A DNA stretch of 64,000 nucleotides from Planctomycetia bacterium (GTDB taxonomy: Bacteria; Planctomycetota; Planctomycetia; Gemmatales; Gemmataceae): NCBI GenBank assembly GCA_005772955.1, contig SXID01000002.1, positions 42,593-106,592 on the forward strand, read 5' to 3'. Numbering within the stretch: the first letter of the stretch is position 1; each line of letters begins with the position of its first letter. The position numbers were made by a program, and so were the translations under genes. Positions 44,258 to 53,852 of the stretch are shown here, piece after piece. Below the pieces are notes generated by a model. The model saw nothing but the letters and a program-made list of their open reading frames with translations, did no database searches and was not told where the DNA came from.

Positions 44258-47200
44258 GTGTTCCAGGCAAAGAAGTGGAACTGGAAGCGGGTGGCGGCCA
44301 ACCTGCTGCTGGTGCCGGTGCTGACCGGGGGGACGGTCGCCATCGTTCACGCCCAGTTCGGTAAGGAAAAGAGCGGGAAGACAACGATGCCGACCGCGGC
44401 ACCCGCGACCCGCTCCGGTGGCGGTCTCGGCGGCGGGGCCGCGACCAGCGACCCGAAGCAGTTGATCAAGGATGGCCGCAAGGCGCTCGCGGAAGGCCGC
44501 TTCGCCGAAGCTCGCGACCTCGCCCAGACCGCCGAAGCCAACAACCCTGGCGGCAAGTGGGGGTTGTTCGACGACACCCCCAGTTCGCTCCGCAAGGACA
44601 TCGACTCCGCTCAGGCGAAGGCGCAGAAGGTGCAAGCCGAGCAACTGATGAAACAGGCGAAGACCACGGCTACGAAGCCCGCGGTCAACGACGCCGAACG
44701 CGCCTACAACCTGGACACCGCAATCCAGATGGCCCGCAAGGCGGACCAACTGCACGGGCCGTACTCGACGTGGGACACGGGCGACCGGCCCGACAAGTTG
44801 GTCAAAGATCTGCAAGCGGCACGGTCGAAGTTCAAGAACGTCTCGCCCGCACCCGCGAACCCGAATGGGAACGTGGTCGCCGGCACGGTCACGCCGACCA
44901 AACCCGATCCCACGGGGGTCGCGCAGGTCGGCGGTGCGGACCCGAAGAAACAGGGCGCGATGAAGCTCGTGGCCGAGGGCCGGGCGCTCGCGGACCAGGG
45001 GAATTTTGCCGCGGCAAAGGCCAAGTACACCGAGGCCGACAAGCTCGGCGCCGCCTTCAACCAGGGCGAATTCAGCCCCGGCTTCGCATTGCAGGATCTA
45101 AATACGCGGGGCTCTGCCGCCATCGATAAGTTCATCCGCGACGCGCACCTGTTCACCTCGCAGCAAGACTACGTGCGGGCCAACGCGGCGCTTACCAACG
45201 CAACCGGGGTCGCTGCTACGCTCGGGCTGTTCCCGAAACCGGTGGTCGAAGCGAAGGCCGCACTCTACGTCGCGTCCAACGGTAAGTTCGGCACCGCGTC
45301 ACCCAGCGGGATCGCCGCAACCGGTGGCCCGGAATACCTCGTCCCGGTCGCCGGCAACGGGGGCACGGACACAGTGCCGACGCTCCCGCCCGGCGTTCAG
45401 ACCGTGTACGGCGGTCCGAAGCCCAGCGCGCCAGTCACCGGCACCGTGACCAGTCGGCAACTGCTCGACCAGGCCGCGTACGAGTTCACGCGGGGTCAGT
45501 TCGACACCGCCTCCAAGCTCGCGCTTCAAGCGCACAACCTCGGCGGCGTACAGGACGAAGCACGCGGGCTGCTCAACAGCATCGACGCCGAAAAGCTGAA
45601 GCTGAAGCAGCGGGTCGCGATCGCCACGCTGGAGAACGCGAAGTCGTCCTTCAATAACAAGGACTACCAGCAGACCTTCAACGTGCTCGTCCTCGTGGAC
45701 GGGAACCTGCTAACGGCCGACCTCAAGGCCACACGCGACCAGATGCTGACCGCGTGCAAGGCCGAACTCGACAAGACCGGTAGCGGCCTCGCGACTGCGG
45801 GCGGCTTCCAGCCGCCGGACATGGGGCTGCCACCGGCCGACCCGATGAGCGGCATCACCGGCTCGAACCCGGCGGGCGTGGCTCGCATCACCCCGGACAG
45901 CCCGACCTCGCAAGCGGATGCACTCAAGAAGGTGCAGTTCCAGAAACTGCGTAGCGACGGGTTGAAGATTCAGGCCGACGCGCAAGCGGCGTTCGGACGC
46001 GGCGAGACCGACCTCGCCATGCAGTTGCTCATCGACTACTCGAACCGGGTCCGCTCGTCGGGTCTGGACACGTCGAGCGTCGCGATGCTGCTCCGCCCAG
46101 TGGACGGCCGTCTGGACACCTTCCGCCTGATGAAGGGTCAGACCGAAGCTACCGCTCGTCTGAACAAGGAGAGGCGCGACGCGAAGGAAATCATCGTCGG
46201 ACGCGGGATCGCCGAGGAGGAGCGCAAGAAGGAAGTCGCGATCCTCGTCCGCCGGTACAACGAGTTGCTCAAGAAGAACGACTACGCAACCGCCGAGCGG
46301 GTCGCGCTCCAGGCCAAGCAACTCGACTCCGACGACCCCGCCGTGAGCGCGCTGTACGAGGCCGCCAAATTGGGTCGCCGCGTCAAGGAAGCGGAGCAGG
46401 ACAAGGCGAACCGCGAGAAGTTCTTCCAATACGGGATGCGCGACGCCGAGAACATCGGGCCGCTCGTCACCACTGACGACCCGATCGCAGTTGCACTGCG
46501 GGCGTCCCAGCGGTCCGGTCTTCGCGGGTCCGGCGACAGCTTCCACCTGAAGAGCCGCACGCCGGCTACTTACGAGATCGAACTGCGGCTGGATAAGCCC
46601 ATTTCGGTCGAGTTCCGGCAGACCCCGCTCGATCAGGCGATCAAGAACCTTCAGACGCTCACTGGCGTGCCACTGTGGCTCGACGTGACCTCGCTCCAGG
46701 CCGAGCACATCAGCGAAGTGCAGTTGATGAACTTCGACGTGGGCACGTCGATCGCGGGCCGGAACGTACTCGCGTGCCTCCTCGAACCAGCCGGCTTGAG
46801 CTACGTGATCGAGAACGACGTGGTGAAGATCACCACGACGAAGAAGGCGAAGGGCCGGCTGTACACGAAGGTGTTCTCGGTCGCGGACCTCGTGACCCCG
46901 GTGCCGAACTTCGCGCTGCCCGACTACGCGAACTTCGACAGGATGCTGAACAGGACCCCGCTCAGCAGCGGACAGTTGATGATCCAGGGCGTGACCCCCG
47001 GTATGACCGGCCCGACGCCTCGCGACCCGGTCGGTGGGTTGGGCGGCGGAACCCCGGCTGGCGCGCTGGCCACATCTCCGGGCATCCAGGGTGCCTCGCA
47101 GACGGGAGGTGGCAGTCTCCAGACCATCAACCCGCTTGGCGCGTCGGCTAATGTGGTCGGCGGGAACAGCACCAAGCACGAGCAACTCATCAAGCTGATC

Positions 47201-48349
47201 ACCAGCATGGTGCGCCCGTACTCGTGGGACGGCCACGGAGGTAGCGGCAAGGTCGAGTTCTTCGACATCGGCAGCGCGCTGGTTGTGAACCAGACAGCCG
47301 ACGTCATCACGGAAGTGCAAGACCTGCTGGAAGCCCTCCGCCGGTTGCAAGACCTGGCGATCGCGGTCGAGGTCCGCATCGTGTCGCTGTCCGAGTCGTT
47401 CTTCGAGCGGATGGGCGTGGACTTCTCGGTGAACATCAAGACGAACACGACGAAGTTCGAGCCGTCGCTGACCAGCGGCACGTTCCGCCCGGCACCGTTC
47501 GTCAACGATATCAACACGAGCGGCACGACGATCGGGCTGACCCCGGCTGGGACGTTCACGCCGGACCTGGACGTGCCGATCCGGGCGACCAGTTTCCAGC
47601 GTGGCATCCCAGGGTTCGGGAACTACCCGAACTCGCCGGGCGACAACGGCGGCATCTCGCTGGGCCTCGCGTTCCTGAACGACATCCAGGTCTACACGTT
47701 CCTGGAAATGGCTCAGGGCGACCAGCGAGCCAACGTGATGCAGGCCCCGAAGTTGACGCTGTTCAACGGCCAGACCGCGACCCTCGCGGTTACCGACCAA
47801 CAGTTCTTCGTGACCAGCGTGCAGGTGCTTGCGGTAAACGGGCAGATCGTGTTCATCCCGCAAAACCAGCCGCTGTCCGGCCCGGACACAAACTTCCAGA
47901 TCAGCATCCAGGCCGTCGTGTCGGCCGACCGCCGGTTCGTGCGGTTGAACATGCCGATTAACCTGTCGGCTCAGTCCGGTGCGGTGGTGCCGCTGTTCCC
48001 GGTGACGACGTTCATCACGCCGGTGTTCGAGGGCGGTAGCCAGGGTCAGCCGATCCCGTTCACACAGTTCCTGCAACAGCCGTCGTTCACCAGTCTGGAC
48101 ATCCAGACGACCGTGGTGTGCCCGGACGGCGGTACGGTGCTGCTGGGTGGCTTGAAGACGCTGCGGGAAAGCCGCAACGAGTTCGGGCCTCCGTTCCTGT
48201 CGAAGATCCCGTACCTGAACCGGTTGTTCAAGAACGTGGGCGTGGGTCGCGATACCCGGCACATCATGATCATGGTGACGCCGCGCATCATCATCACGTC
48301 TGAGGAAGAGATCATCCAGACGGAAGGCCGTCTGCCGACCGGCCCGTGA
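44258..48349 (+). CDS. Large secretin (GspD-like) with extended periplasmic N-terminus
   Basis: About 1363 residues from GTG 44258, set by a perfect AGGAGG; the ORF-track start 34 codons upstream translates the leader. After a basic stretch (KKWNWKRVAAN) a hydrophobic export signal follows. Then come about 750 residues of TPR-like helical repeats (ALAEGRFAEARDLAQTAEAN type) separated by Pro/Gly linkers. An N0/STN-like domain lies near 775-870. The C-terminal secretin domain reads QDLAIAVEVRIVSLSESFFE, then NVMQAPKLTLFNGQTATL, CPDGGTVLLGGLKTLRESRN and LSKIPYLNRLFKNV. This is an outer-membrane pore of type II/III or IV-pilus type. Known secretins are about half this length. Confidence 0.92.
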   Translation: MFQAKKWNWKRVAANLLLVPVLTGGTVAIVHAQFGKEKSGKTTMPTAAPATRSGGGLGGGAATSDPKQLIKDGRKALAEGRFAEARDLAQTAEANNPGGKWGLFDDTPSSLRKDIDSAQAKAQKVQAEQLMKQAKTTATKPAVNDAERAYNLDTAIQMARKADQLHGPYSTWDTGDRPDKLVKDLQAARSKFKNVSPAPANPNGNVVAGTVTPTKPDPTGVAQVGGADPKKQGAMKLVAEGRALADQGNFAAAKAKYTEADKLGAAFNQGEFSPGFALQDLNTRGSAAIDKFIRDAHLFTSQQDYVRANAALTNATGVAATLGLFPKPVVEAKAALYVASNGKFGTASPSGIAATGGPEYLVPVAGNGGTDTVPTLPPGVQTVYGGPKPSAPVTGTVTSRQLLDQAAYEFTRGQFDTASKLALQAHNLGGVQDEARGLLNSIDAEKLKLKQRVAIATLENAKSSFNNKDYQQTFNVLVLVDGNLLTADLKATRDQMLTACKAELDKTGSGLATAGGFQPPDMGLPPADPMSGITGSNPAGVARITPDSPTSQADALKKVQFQKLRSDGLKIQADAQAAFGRGETDLAMQLLIDYSNRVRSSGLDTSSVAMLLRPVDGRLDTFRLMKGQTEATARLNKERRDAKEIIVGRGIAEEERKKEVAILVRRYNELLKKNDYATAERVALQAKQLDSDDPAVSALYEAAKLGRRVKEAEQDKANREKFFQYGMRDAENIGPLVTTDDPIAVALRASQRSGLRGSGDSFHLKSRTPATYEIELRLDKPISVEFRQTPLDQAIKNLQTLTGVPLWLDVTSLQAEHISEVQLMNFDVGTSIAGRNVLACLLEPAGLSYVIENDVVKITTTKKAKGRLYTKVFSVADLVTPVPNFALPDYANFDRMLNRTPLSSGQLMIQGVTPGMTGPTPRDPVGGLGGGTPAGALATSPGIQGASQTGGGSLQTINPLGASANVVGGNSTKHEQLIKLITSMVRPYSWDGHGGSGKVEFFDIGSALVVNQTADVITEVQDLLEALRRLQDLAIAVEVRIVSLSESFFERMGVDFSVNIKTNTTKFEPSLTSGTFRPAPFVNDINTSGTTIGLTPAGTFTPDLDVPIRATSFQRGIPGFGNYPNSPGDNGGISLGLAFLNDIQVYTFLEMAQGDQRANVMQAPKLTLFNGQTATLAVTDQQFFVTSVQVLAVNGQIVFIPQNQPLSGPDTNFQISIQAVVSADRRFVRLNMPINLSAQSGAVVPLFPVTTFITPVFEGGSQGQPIPFTQFLQQPSFTSLDIQTTVVCPDGGTVLLGGLKTLRESRNEFGPPFLSKIPYLNRLFKNVGVGRDTRHIMIMVTPRIIITSEEEIIQTEGRLPTGP

Positions 48350-48375
48350 TGAGTGACGCGACGATGTGATAACCC

Positions 48376-48402
48376 CGGCCCGCGAGCGATGCTCGCGGGC
48401 CG
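48376..48402 (+). terminator. Terminator after the secretin gene
   Basis: A 12-base-pair stem CGGCCCGCGAGC / GCTCGCGGGCCG with loop GAT starts 26 bases after the stop codon. It is followed by CTTGCGTTTC rather than a full T tract. Confidence 0.8.
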
Positions 48403-48411
48403 CTTGCGTTT

Positions 48412-48617
48412 CGGCTGGATTCAGCCCCGGAGGGGCGGCGGAGTGTAGCCACGGGTGGAGCAAGCCGAAGGCGCCGCGCAACCCCTGGCGGGTCGACGCG
48501 TGAATCCGGCAACCAACGCCGTTCGTGGTCCGCGTTGGTACGCCAGGGGTTGCGCTCGCGTTGCTCACTTCACCCCTGGCTACGCGCCCACGCCCCTCCG
48601 GGGCTGAAATCCGGCCG
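48412..48617. repeat. 206-bp nested inverted repeat
   Basis: The outer arms are CGGCTGGATTCAGCCCCGGA.. and ..TCCGGGGCTGAAATCCGGCC, with one mismatch and one indel. Inner arms GTAGCCACGGGTGGAGCAAG.. / ..TTGCTCACTTCACCCCTGGC and CGCAACCCCTGGCG / CGCCAGGGGTTGCG also pair. The same TAGCC...CCCCTGG and AGCCCCGGAxGGGGCG words recur at 59231-59352. Confidence 0.88.
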
Positions 48618-48734
48618 AATCACCCGGCGCGATCGACCATTCCCCTCACCTTCCGCGCTTCTCCCTCTGGACCGCGGCGCACGGGCGCGCCATCATGAAT
48701 CCCACGCTGCCGTTTGTCGCCGCGCGAGGTATTC

Positions 48735-51302
48735 ATGCCCGCACCCGCGTTCCTGTCCAAGCTCCCGAAGCCGGCGCTGTTCGCCCTCTACGGGGCGCTC
48801 GGCGGGCTGATCGGTGCGCTCGTGTTCGGCGAGTTGGTGTGGTATCTGCTCCGCCCTGCGTCTGCGCCTGAGCCGCTCACGGTCCCGCCGCCTTTTCCGC
48901 AACTCGCGGTCACCGCGTCGCCGCAGGTGTCGGTGTACCCCGGTGGCTCGAACACGTTTGGCGTGCAGATCGCGCGCGACCGGTTCACCGGTTCGGTGAC
49001 CGTGACGTTCGACAAACTCGCGCCCGGTCTGAGTGCCACACCCATCGTCATTCCCGAAGGCGAGACGAACGGCACCGCGCGGATCGTTGCCACGGACGAC
49101 GTTCAACCCGGCCCATCGACGCTAAAGGTGACCGCGCGCGCGAACCCCAACCGTGAGGGTCACGCGCTCGCGGTGACGTTTGATAAGCCGGTGGAAGTGC
49201 GCGTGATCGAACTACCACCGGCACCGCCGCGCCTGGCGGTGAGCGTGTCGCCGAAGATTCAGGTGTACCAGCGCGGGAAGAACACGTTCGCGGTGCAGGT
49301 CGCACGCGGCGGCTTCACCGGTGAAGTCGAGATCGCGTTCGACGATCTACCGGACGGCGTGAAGGCACCGTCGATCCCGATCCGGGCTGACCGAAACGAG
49401 ATCACCGTCGAGCTTACGGCCGACGGGACTGCGAAACCGGGTGCGCAACCGGTGAAGGTCAATGCCCAGGCGAAGTTCAACGGCGCGCCGCTCCGTGCGC
49501 AAGCGACGACGACGGTAGACGTGATCAGCCCGCCCCGCGTCCCGGTGGACATCGTGTTCGCGCTGGACATCTCCGGCAGCATGCAGTGGGCGATCAACGG
49601 CACGAGTCGCGGCATTCAAAAGTTCGTGGACGAGCTTGCCAAGAATCAATTCGACGTGCGAGTCGGGCTGGTCGGATTCAAGGACACGACTCTCGGCCAG
49701 CCGCTCAAGATCGTGAAGGTCGATGGCGAGAAGATGACGACCAGTTTCGCCAAGTTTCGCGCCGAGGTCGGCGCGCTGCGCGCCGGCGGCGGTGGTGCCG
49801 AGGGCGAGAGCAGTCTGGACGGCGTCGCCGAGGCCGCGGAGTTCCCGTTCCGCGACCAGGTGACGCGGGTCATCATCCTTATTACAGACGAGGCGCCGAA
49901 ACGCCCCGACGGGCGCATGAAGAGCATCGAGGAGACGGCGAAGTACATCAAGGAGAAGAAGATCGACCAGATGCACATCGTCACGCTGCCGGAGTTGAAG
50001 AAGCCGTTTACGCCGCTGTGGGAGGGCGCGAAGGGACAATACTTCGACCTGAAGGCGCTGAACGAGGGCACGGAGAGCTTCGAGAAACTGCTGCCGGACG
50101 TAAGCAAAGCGATCGCGGATCTCGTCGCGGACCGGCCAGCGGGCAAGCCGGAACTACCCGGCCTTCCACCGCCGCCGAAGTTGCCGGACGCCCGCGCCGC
50201 GGGCACCGCGGTCACGCCCGCACGAGAGCCAGAGAAGCCGACCATCGCGCCGCCCGAAGTGAAGAGTTTGCAATCGAACGAGAAGTCCGCAGCCGGCACC
50301 GAGTGGCGGCAGGTTGCGCGCAGTTCGCTGTGGACGGGCATGATCGCGGCGCTCGTGTGTCTCGCGATCTTGTTCGGTCAGAAGAGCTACGTACAGGGCG
50401 GCTTGCCCCCGCTGAACGGCGTGCTCCTCGGTCTGGGCGGCGGGTTGCTCGTTGGGTTGGTCGGCGGTGCCGCGGGTCAAGGCTTGTTCCTGTTGGCGAA
50501 GACGGACAGCGCGGTTCTCGGCGCACTGTTCCGCGTGATGGGCTGGGCGATTCTCGGCGGCCTCGCGGGCGCGGGGCTGTCGCTGTTCATCCCGAACCTG
50601 GGCGTGCTGCCGGGGTTGCTCGGCGGCGTTGCAGGCGGCACGGCCGGCGCGATCGGCTACATCGCGGTGTCTGCGCTCACGGGCGACACGGTCGGTCGGC
50701 TCGCGGGCGGACTGGCGCTCGGCGCCGCGATCGGGTTAATGGTGGCGTTCGTCGAACGGGCGTTTCGGAAGGCGTGGTTGGAGGTGCGGTTCGGCGAGCG
50801 CGAGATGATTACCATAAACCTCGGCCCGGAACCGGTGAAGGTCGGCGGTGACGCGAAGGCTTGCGCCGTGTGGGCGCGCGGCGCGGCCCCGGTCGCGCTG
50901 CTGTTCTTCGTTCGCGACGGCGAGGTGATGTGTGCGGACACGGCCGACCGGTCGGAAGCAGTCGCCGTGAGCGGGTTCAGCCGCACCGTCGGCGCGGTGC
51001 GGGTCGTGGTGCGCACCGGCAACGGCGACGAACCGGTTCCGCTGCCCACCCCCGAACCCGCGCCGAAGAAGAAACGCGCCGCGACCGACGGCTGGGATCC
51101 GCTGCCGGTGTCCGCGAAGCCGAAGACCGCGAAGCCGGTTCCGCCGAAGCCGCTGGCACTCGACGAAGATCCGTTCCCGATTCCGGTCGTGAAGCCAAAC
51201 ATCGCCGCGCCGAAGGCGGGCGGCGGGTGCCCCAGTTGCGGGCGCAAGATACCCGGCGCGACCGGTACGCGGTACTGTATGCTGTGCGATGCCACGTTCT
51301 GA
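48735..51302 (+). CDS. Membrane vWA protein with C-terminal zinc ribbon (paralogue 1)
   Basis: About 855 residues from ATG 48735. An N-terminal glycine-rich membrane helix (ALFALYGALGGLIGALVFGE) is followed by two related beta-sandwich repeats (LAVTASPQVSVYPGGSNTFG; LAVSVSPKIQVYQRGKNTFA). A vWA domain starts near 270 with metal-site DIVFALDISGSMQW and ITDEAP. After a proline linker come about five glycine-zipper membrane helices (LLGLGGGLLVGLVGGAAGQG), then a small beta domain (MITINLGPEPVKVGG). The C-terminus is a zinc ribbon CPSCGRKIPG..YCMLCD. The likely orientation puts the vWA outside and the zinc ribbon inside, or the reverse. It is paralogous to the next gene. Confidence 0.82.
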   Translation: MPAPAFLSKLPKPALFALYGALGGLIGALVFGELVWYLLRPASAPEPLTVPPPFPQLAVTASPQVSVYPGGSNTFGVQIARDRFTGSVTVTFDKLAPGLSATPIVIPEGETNGTARIVATDDVQPGPSTLKVTARANPNREGHALAVTFDKPVEVRVIELPPAPPRLAVSVSPKIQVYQRGKNTFAVQVARGGFTGEVEIAFDDLPDGVKAPSIPIRADRNEITVELTADGTAKPGAQPVKVNAQAKFNGAPLRAQATTTVDVISPPRVPVDIVFALDISGSMQWAINGTSRGIQKFVDELAKNQFDVRVGLVGFKDTTLGQPLKIVKVDGEKMTTSFAKFRAEVGALRAGGGGAEGESSLDGVAEAAEFPFRDQVTRVIILITDEAPKRPDGRMKSIEETAKYIKEKKIDQMHIVTLPELKKPFTPLWEGAKGQYFDLKALNEGTESFEKLLPDVSKAIADLVADRPAGKPELPGLPPPPKLPDARAAGTAVTPAREPEKPTIAPPEVKSLQSNEKSAAGTEWRQVARSSLWTGMIAALVCLAILFGQKSYVQGGLPPLNGVLLGLGGGLLVGLVGGAAGQGLFLLAKTDSAVLGALFRVMGWAILGGLAGAGLSLFIPNLGVLPGLLGGVAGGTAGAIGYIAVSALTGDTVGRLAGGLALGAAIGLMVAFVERAFRKAWLEVRFGEREMITINLGPEPVKVGGDAKACAVWARGAAPVALLFFVRDGEVMCADTADRSEAVAVSGFSRTVGAVRVVVRTGNGDEPVPLPTPEPAPKKKRAATDGWDPLPVSAKPKTAKPVPPKPLALDEDPFPIPVVKPNIAAPKAGGGCPSCGRKIPGATGTRYCMLCDATF

Positions 51303-51312
51303 ATGCGTTCTT

Positions 51313-51399
51313 GTAGGGTGGGTCAAGGCTTTGCGCAGCCCACCATCATCGCGATTGAATGCGCGTAGTGGGCCTGCGCAAAGCCTTGACCCACCCTAC
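51313..51399. repeat. 87-bp inverted repeat between paralogues
   Basis: The 26-base arms begin GTAGGGTGGGTCAAGGCTTT and end with the exact complement AAAGCCTTGACCCACCCTAC. The TAGGGTGGGTCAAG word is a frequent bacterial repeat. The element starts ten bases after one stop codon and creates a false upstream extension of the next ORF. Confidence 0.9.
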
Positions 51400-51421
51400 G
51401 AAAACACCCGGAGCCGCCGAC

Positions 51422-53758
51422 ATGCCCGCGCCGAAGTTCCTGTCCGGGTTGCCCAAACCAGTGCTGTTCGGCCTGTACGGGGCCGGCGGCGGGTTGCTCG
51501 GCGCGCTGCTCTTCGGTGAACTCATCATGTTGGCGCTCGGGCCGAAGGCCGCGGCCGCGCCGCCCCCGCCCGCAGCGCCGGAACCGCGACTCGCGATCGG
51601 CGTGTCGGACAAACTTCAAATCTACCAGGGCGGCACCAACAAGTTGCTCGTGCAGATCGTGCGCGAAGGCTTTGAAGACGACGTGACCGTTCACGTCGAG
51701 GGACTGCCACTCGGCATCACGCCGACGGTGCCGCAAATCATTATCCCAACGGGCAAGACCGCGGGAGAGGTCGAACTGCGCGCCACGTTCGCGACCCCAG
51801 CGGGCACGGAACACAAGAATCTCAAGGTGATCGCCACCGCGAGATCGGGCAGCAAGACCATCACCGCCGAGCCGGTCGAGTTCACACTCGCGCCGCTTGC
51901 CTCGGCGATGCCGCTCGTCGACATCGTGTTCGTCCTCGACGTGACGTCGAGCATGCAGCAGCAGATTGATGGCGTGAAGAACGGCATTGTCACCTTCGCG
52001 AAAGACCTTCAACTCGCGAAGGTGGACGCTCAGTTCGCGTGCATCGCGTTCCGCGACCTGACCGAAGGCGAGCCGAGTGAGATCCTCATGTTCAAAGGCT
52101 CGCAGTTCACGTCCGACGCGGGCGCGTTCAGCGCCGCGGTGGGCACGCTGCGCGCCAACGGCGGCGGCGACCTCCCCGAGAGCAGCCTGGAAGCCATCAT
52201 CGAAGCAACCAGCTTCGGCTTCCGCAAGGGCGCGACGCGGAACCTCATTCTGATCACCGACGCCGCGCCGAAGATCACGCAGGGACAAGGCGCGAGCATC
52301 AAGGCCGCCGCCGACGCGCTCACGGAGAAGAAGATCGACCTGTTGCACCTCGTCATCAACAACGAACGTGCCGACTGCGGGCGGGCAGAGTACCGCGAGG
52401 TGCAACGCGGCGCGCTCGGCATTACCACCGACAAGGGCGCAGATCGCGGCAAGGAATTCAGTCTCGACCGAACCGCGCGCGACTCCACCGCGTTCACCAC
52501 ACGACTGCTCCCGGAGATGACGAAGGCCATCATCGCGGCGGCCGAGGCGAAGCCCGCGGTGCGCCCAGAGTTGGCGAAGCAAGAGGTGGTGCAACCGAAG
52601 CTGAACACCGTGAAGGCGGTGCAGTCGGACCAAACCTACGACGCGAGTTCGACCGGGCAACTCATACTCGCGGTTGGCGTGTGGACCGGCGCCATCGCGG
52701 CGCTCGTGTGTTTGTTCTTGCTCGGCGGACAGCACCACTATCTGCGAGGTACGCTACCGTCCGCCGGCGGCGTGATCGCGGGTCTCGCGGGCGGAATGGT
52801 CGTGGGGCTAGTCGGCGGTGCGGCCGGTCAGGGACTGTTCCTGCTCGCGCCCGACAACAAGATACTCACGGTGATCTTTCAAGTGCTCGGCTGGACGCTG
52901 CTCGGCGGGCTGGCCGGTATCGGGCTGTCGCTGTTCGTTCCTAACTTGAAGCTCGTGCTCGGTCTCGCGGGCGGCGCGGTCGGCGGCGCGGCCGGCGCGA
53001 TTGGGTTCATCGTGGTGACGGCCGCCGTGGGCGCGGTCCTCGGCCGGCTCGCGGGGGGTTTGGCACTTGGGCTGTGCATCGGGTTGATGGTCGCGATGGT
53101 GGAAGCGGCGTTCCGGCGGGCGTGGCTTGAGGTGCAGTACGGGCCGCGCGAGGTCATTACCGTGAACCTGGGCGCGGAACCGGTGAAGATCGGCGGCGAC
53201 TCGCGTGCGTGTACCGTGTGGGCGCGAGGCGCGGCCGATGTCGCGCTGCGGTACTTCATCCGCGACGGCAAGGTGATCTGCACCGACGTGCCCGCCCGCG
53301 AAGAGTCCGCGGTAAGCGACGGCGACACACGCGCCGCGGGGAACGTGACGGTCGTGGTGCGGACCGGGAGCGGCACCACGCCAGCACTGCCCCCGGCTGC
53401 GCCGCGCCGACCCTCACCGCCGCCAATGCCGAAAGCAAAGCCCGTCGCGAAGCCGCTGGACATCGACGAAGATGCGTTGCCGCTTCCGATGACGCCATCC
53501 GCGCCCGCGCGACCGGTGAAATCCCTGAACATTGACGAAGACGATGCGCTGCCGACGGTGCCACGCCCGGCACCGGTGCCCGTGCCTGCGAAGCCGCAAG
53601 CGGCTTCACCGGTTCCCGCGCCGCCAAAGCCCGCGGCCCCGCCAGCACCCGCGGCGAAGCCTACAACCCGCGACCCAGACGCATGTCCCTCGTGCGGGCG
53701 CAAGACCCCCGGCCGACCCGGCACTCGCTACTGCATGGTTTGCGACCAGACGTACTGA
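51422..53758 (+). CDS. Membrane vWA protein with C-terminal zinc ribbon (paralogue 2)
   Basis: About 778 residues from ATG 51422 (CCGGAG upstream); the ORF-track start at 51359 lies inside the inverted repeat. It has the same architecture as paralogue 1: a glycine-rich helix (VLFGLYGAGGGLLGALLFGE), one beta-sandwich repeat instead of two, and a vWA with DIVFVLDVTSSMQQQ (Thr in the third metal-site position). Glycine-zipper membrane helices (GLAGGMVVGLVGGAAGQGLF), a beta domain (VITVNLGAEPVKIGG), a long Pro/Ala linker and a zinc ribbon CPSCGRKTPG..YCMVCD follow. The tandem pair suggests a hetero-oligomer or subfunctionalised copies. Confidence 0.83.
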   Translation: MPAPKFLSGLPKPVLFGLYGAGGGLLGALLFGELIMLALGPKAAAAPPPPAAPEPRLAIGVSDKLQIYQGGTNKLLVQIVREGFEDDVTVHVEGLPLGITPTVPQIIIPTGKTAGEVELRATFATPAGTEHKNLKVIATARSGSKTITAEPVEFTLAPLASAMPLVDIVFVLDVTSSMQQQIDGVKNGIVTFAKDLQLAKVDAQFACIAFRDLTEGEPSEILMFKGSQFTSDAGAFSAAVGTLRANGGGDLPESSLEAIIEATSFGFRKGATRNLILITDAAPKITQGQGASIKAAADALTEKKIDLLHLVINNERADCGRAEYREVQRGALGITTDKGADRGKEFSLDRTARDSTAFTTRLLPEMTKAIIAAAEAKPAVRPELAKQEVVQPKLNTVKAVQSDQTYDASSTGQLILAVGVWTGAIAALVCLFLLGGQHHYLRGTLPSAGGVIAGLAGGMVVGLVGGAAGQGLFLLAPDNKILTVIFQVLGWTLLGGLAGIGLSLFVPNLKLVLGLAGGAVGGAAGAIGFIVVTAAVGAVLGRLAGGLALGLCIGLMVAMVEAAFRRAWLEVQYGPREVITVNLGAEPVKIGGDSRACTVWARGAADVALRYFIRDGKVICTDVPAREESAVSDGDTRAAGNVTVVVRTGSGTTPALPPAAPRRPSPPPMPKAKPVAKPLDIDEDALPLPMTPSAPARPVKSLNIDEDDALPTVPRPAPVPVPAKPQAASPVPAPPKPAAPPAPAAKPTTRDPDACPSCGRKTPGRPGTRYCMVCDQTY

Positions 53759-53852
53759 CGGAACGGGTTCGTCGGGCGCAAAATGTCTTGCGGTCGCCAG
53801 AACTGGCCCTTACGTTAATCGTTGCACCGTTGCCCCTGCCACGTGGACCACT

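Larger units (their letters stand above)
48350..48734. other. 385-bp gene-free region with terminator and large inverted repeat
   Basis: It contains the secretin terminator (48376-48402) and a 206-bp palindromic repeat (48412-48617), both listed. The last 115 bp should hold the promoter of the first vWA/zinc-ribbon gene; no clear promoter consensus was seen. A GAGGT site precedes ATG 48735. Confidence 0.6.

Noticed and set aside
45710-48568. 952-codon open frame on the minus strand opposite the secretin gene
   Set aside because: High GC content leaves long antisense frames open; its translation is Arg/His/Val-rich with no domain, whereas the sense protein has clear secretin motifs.
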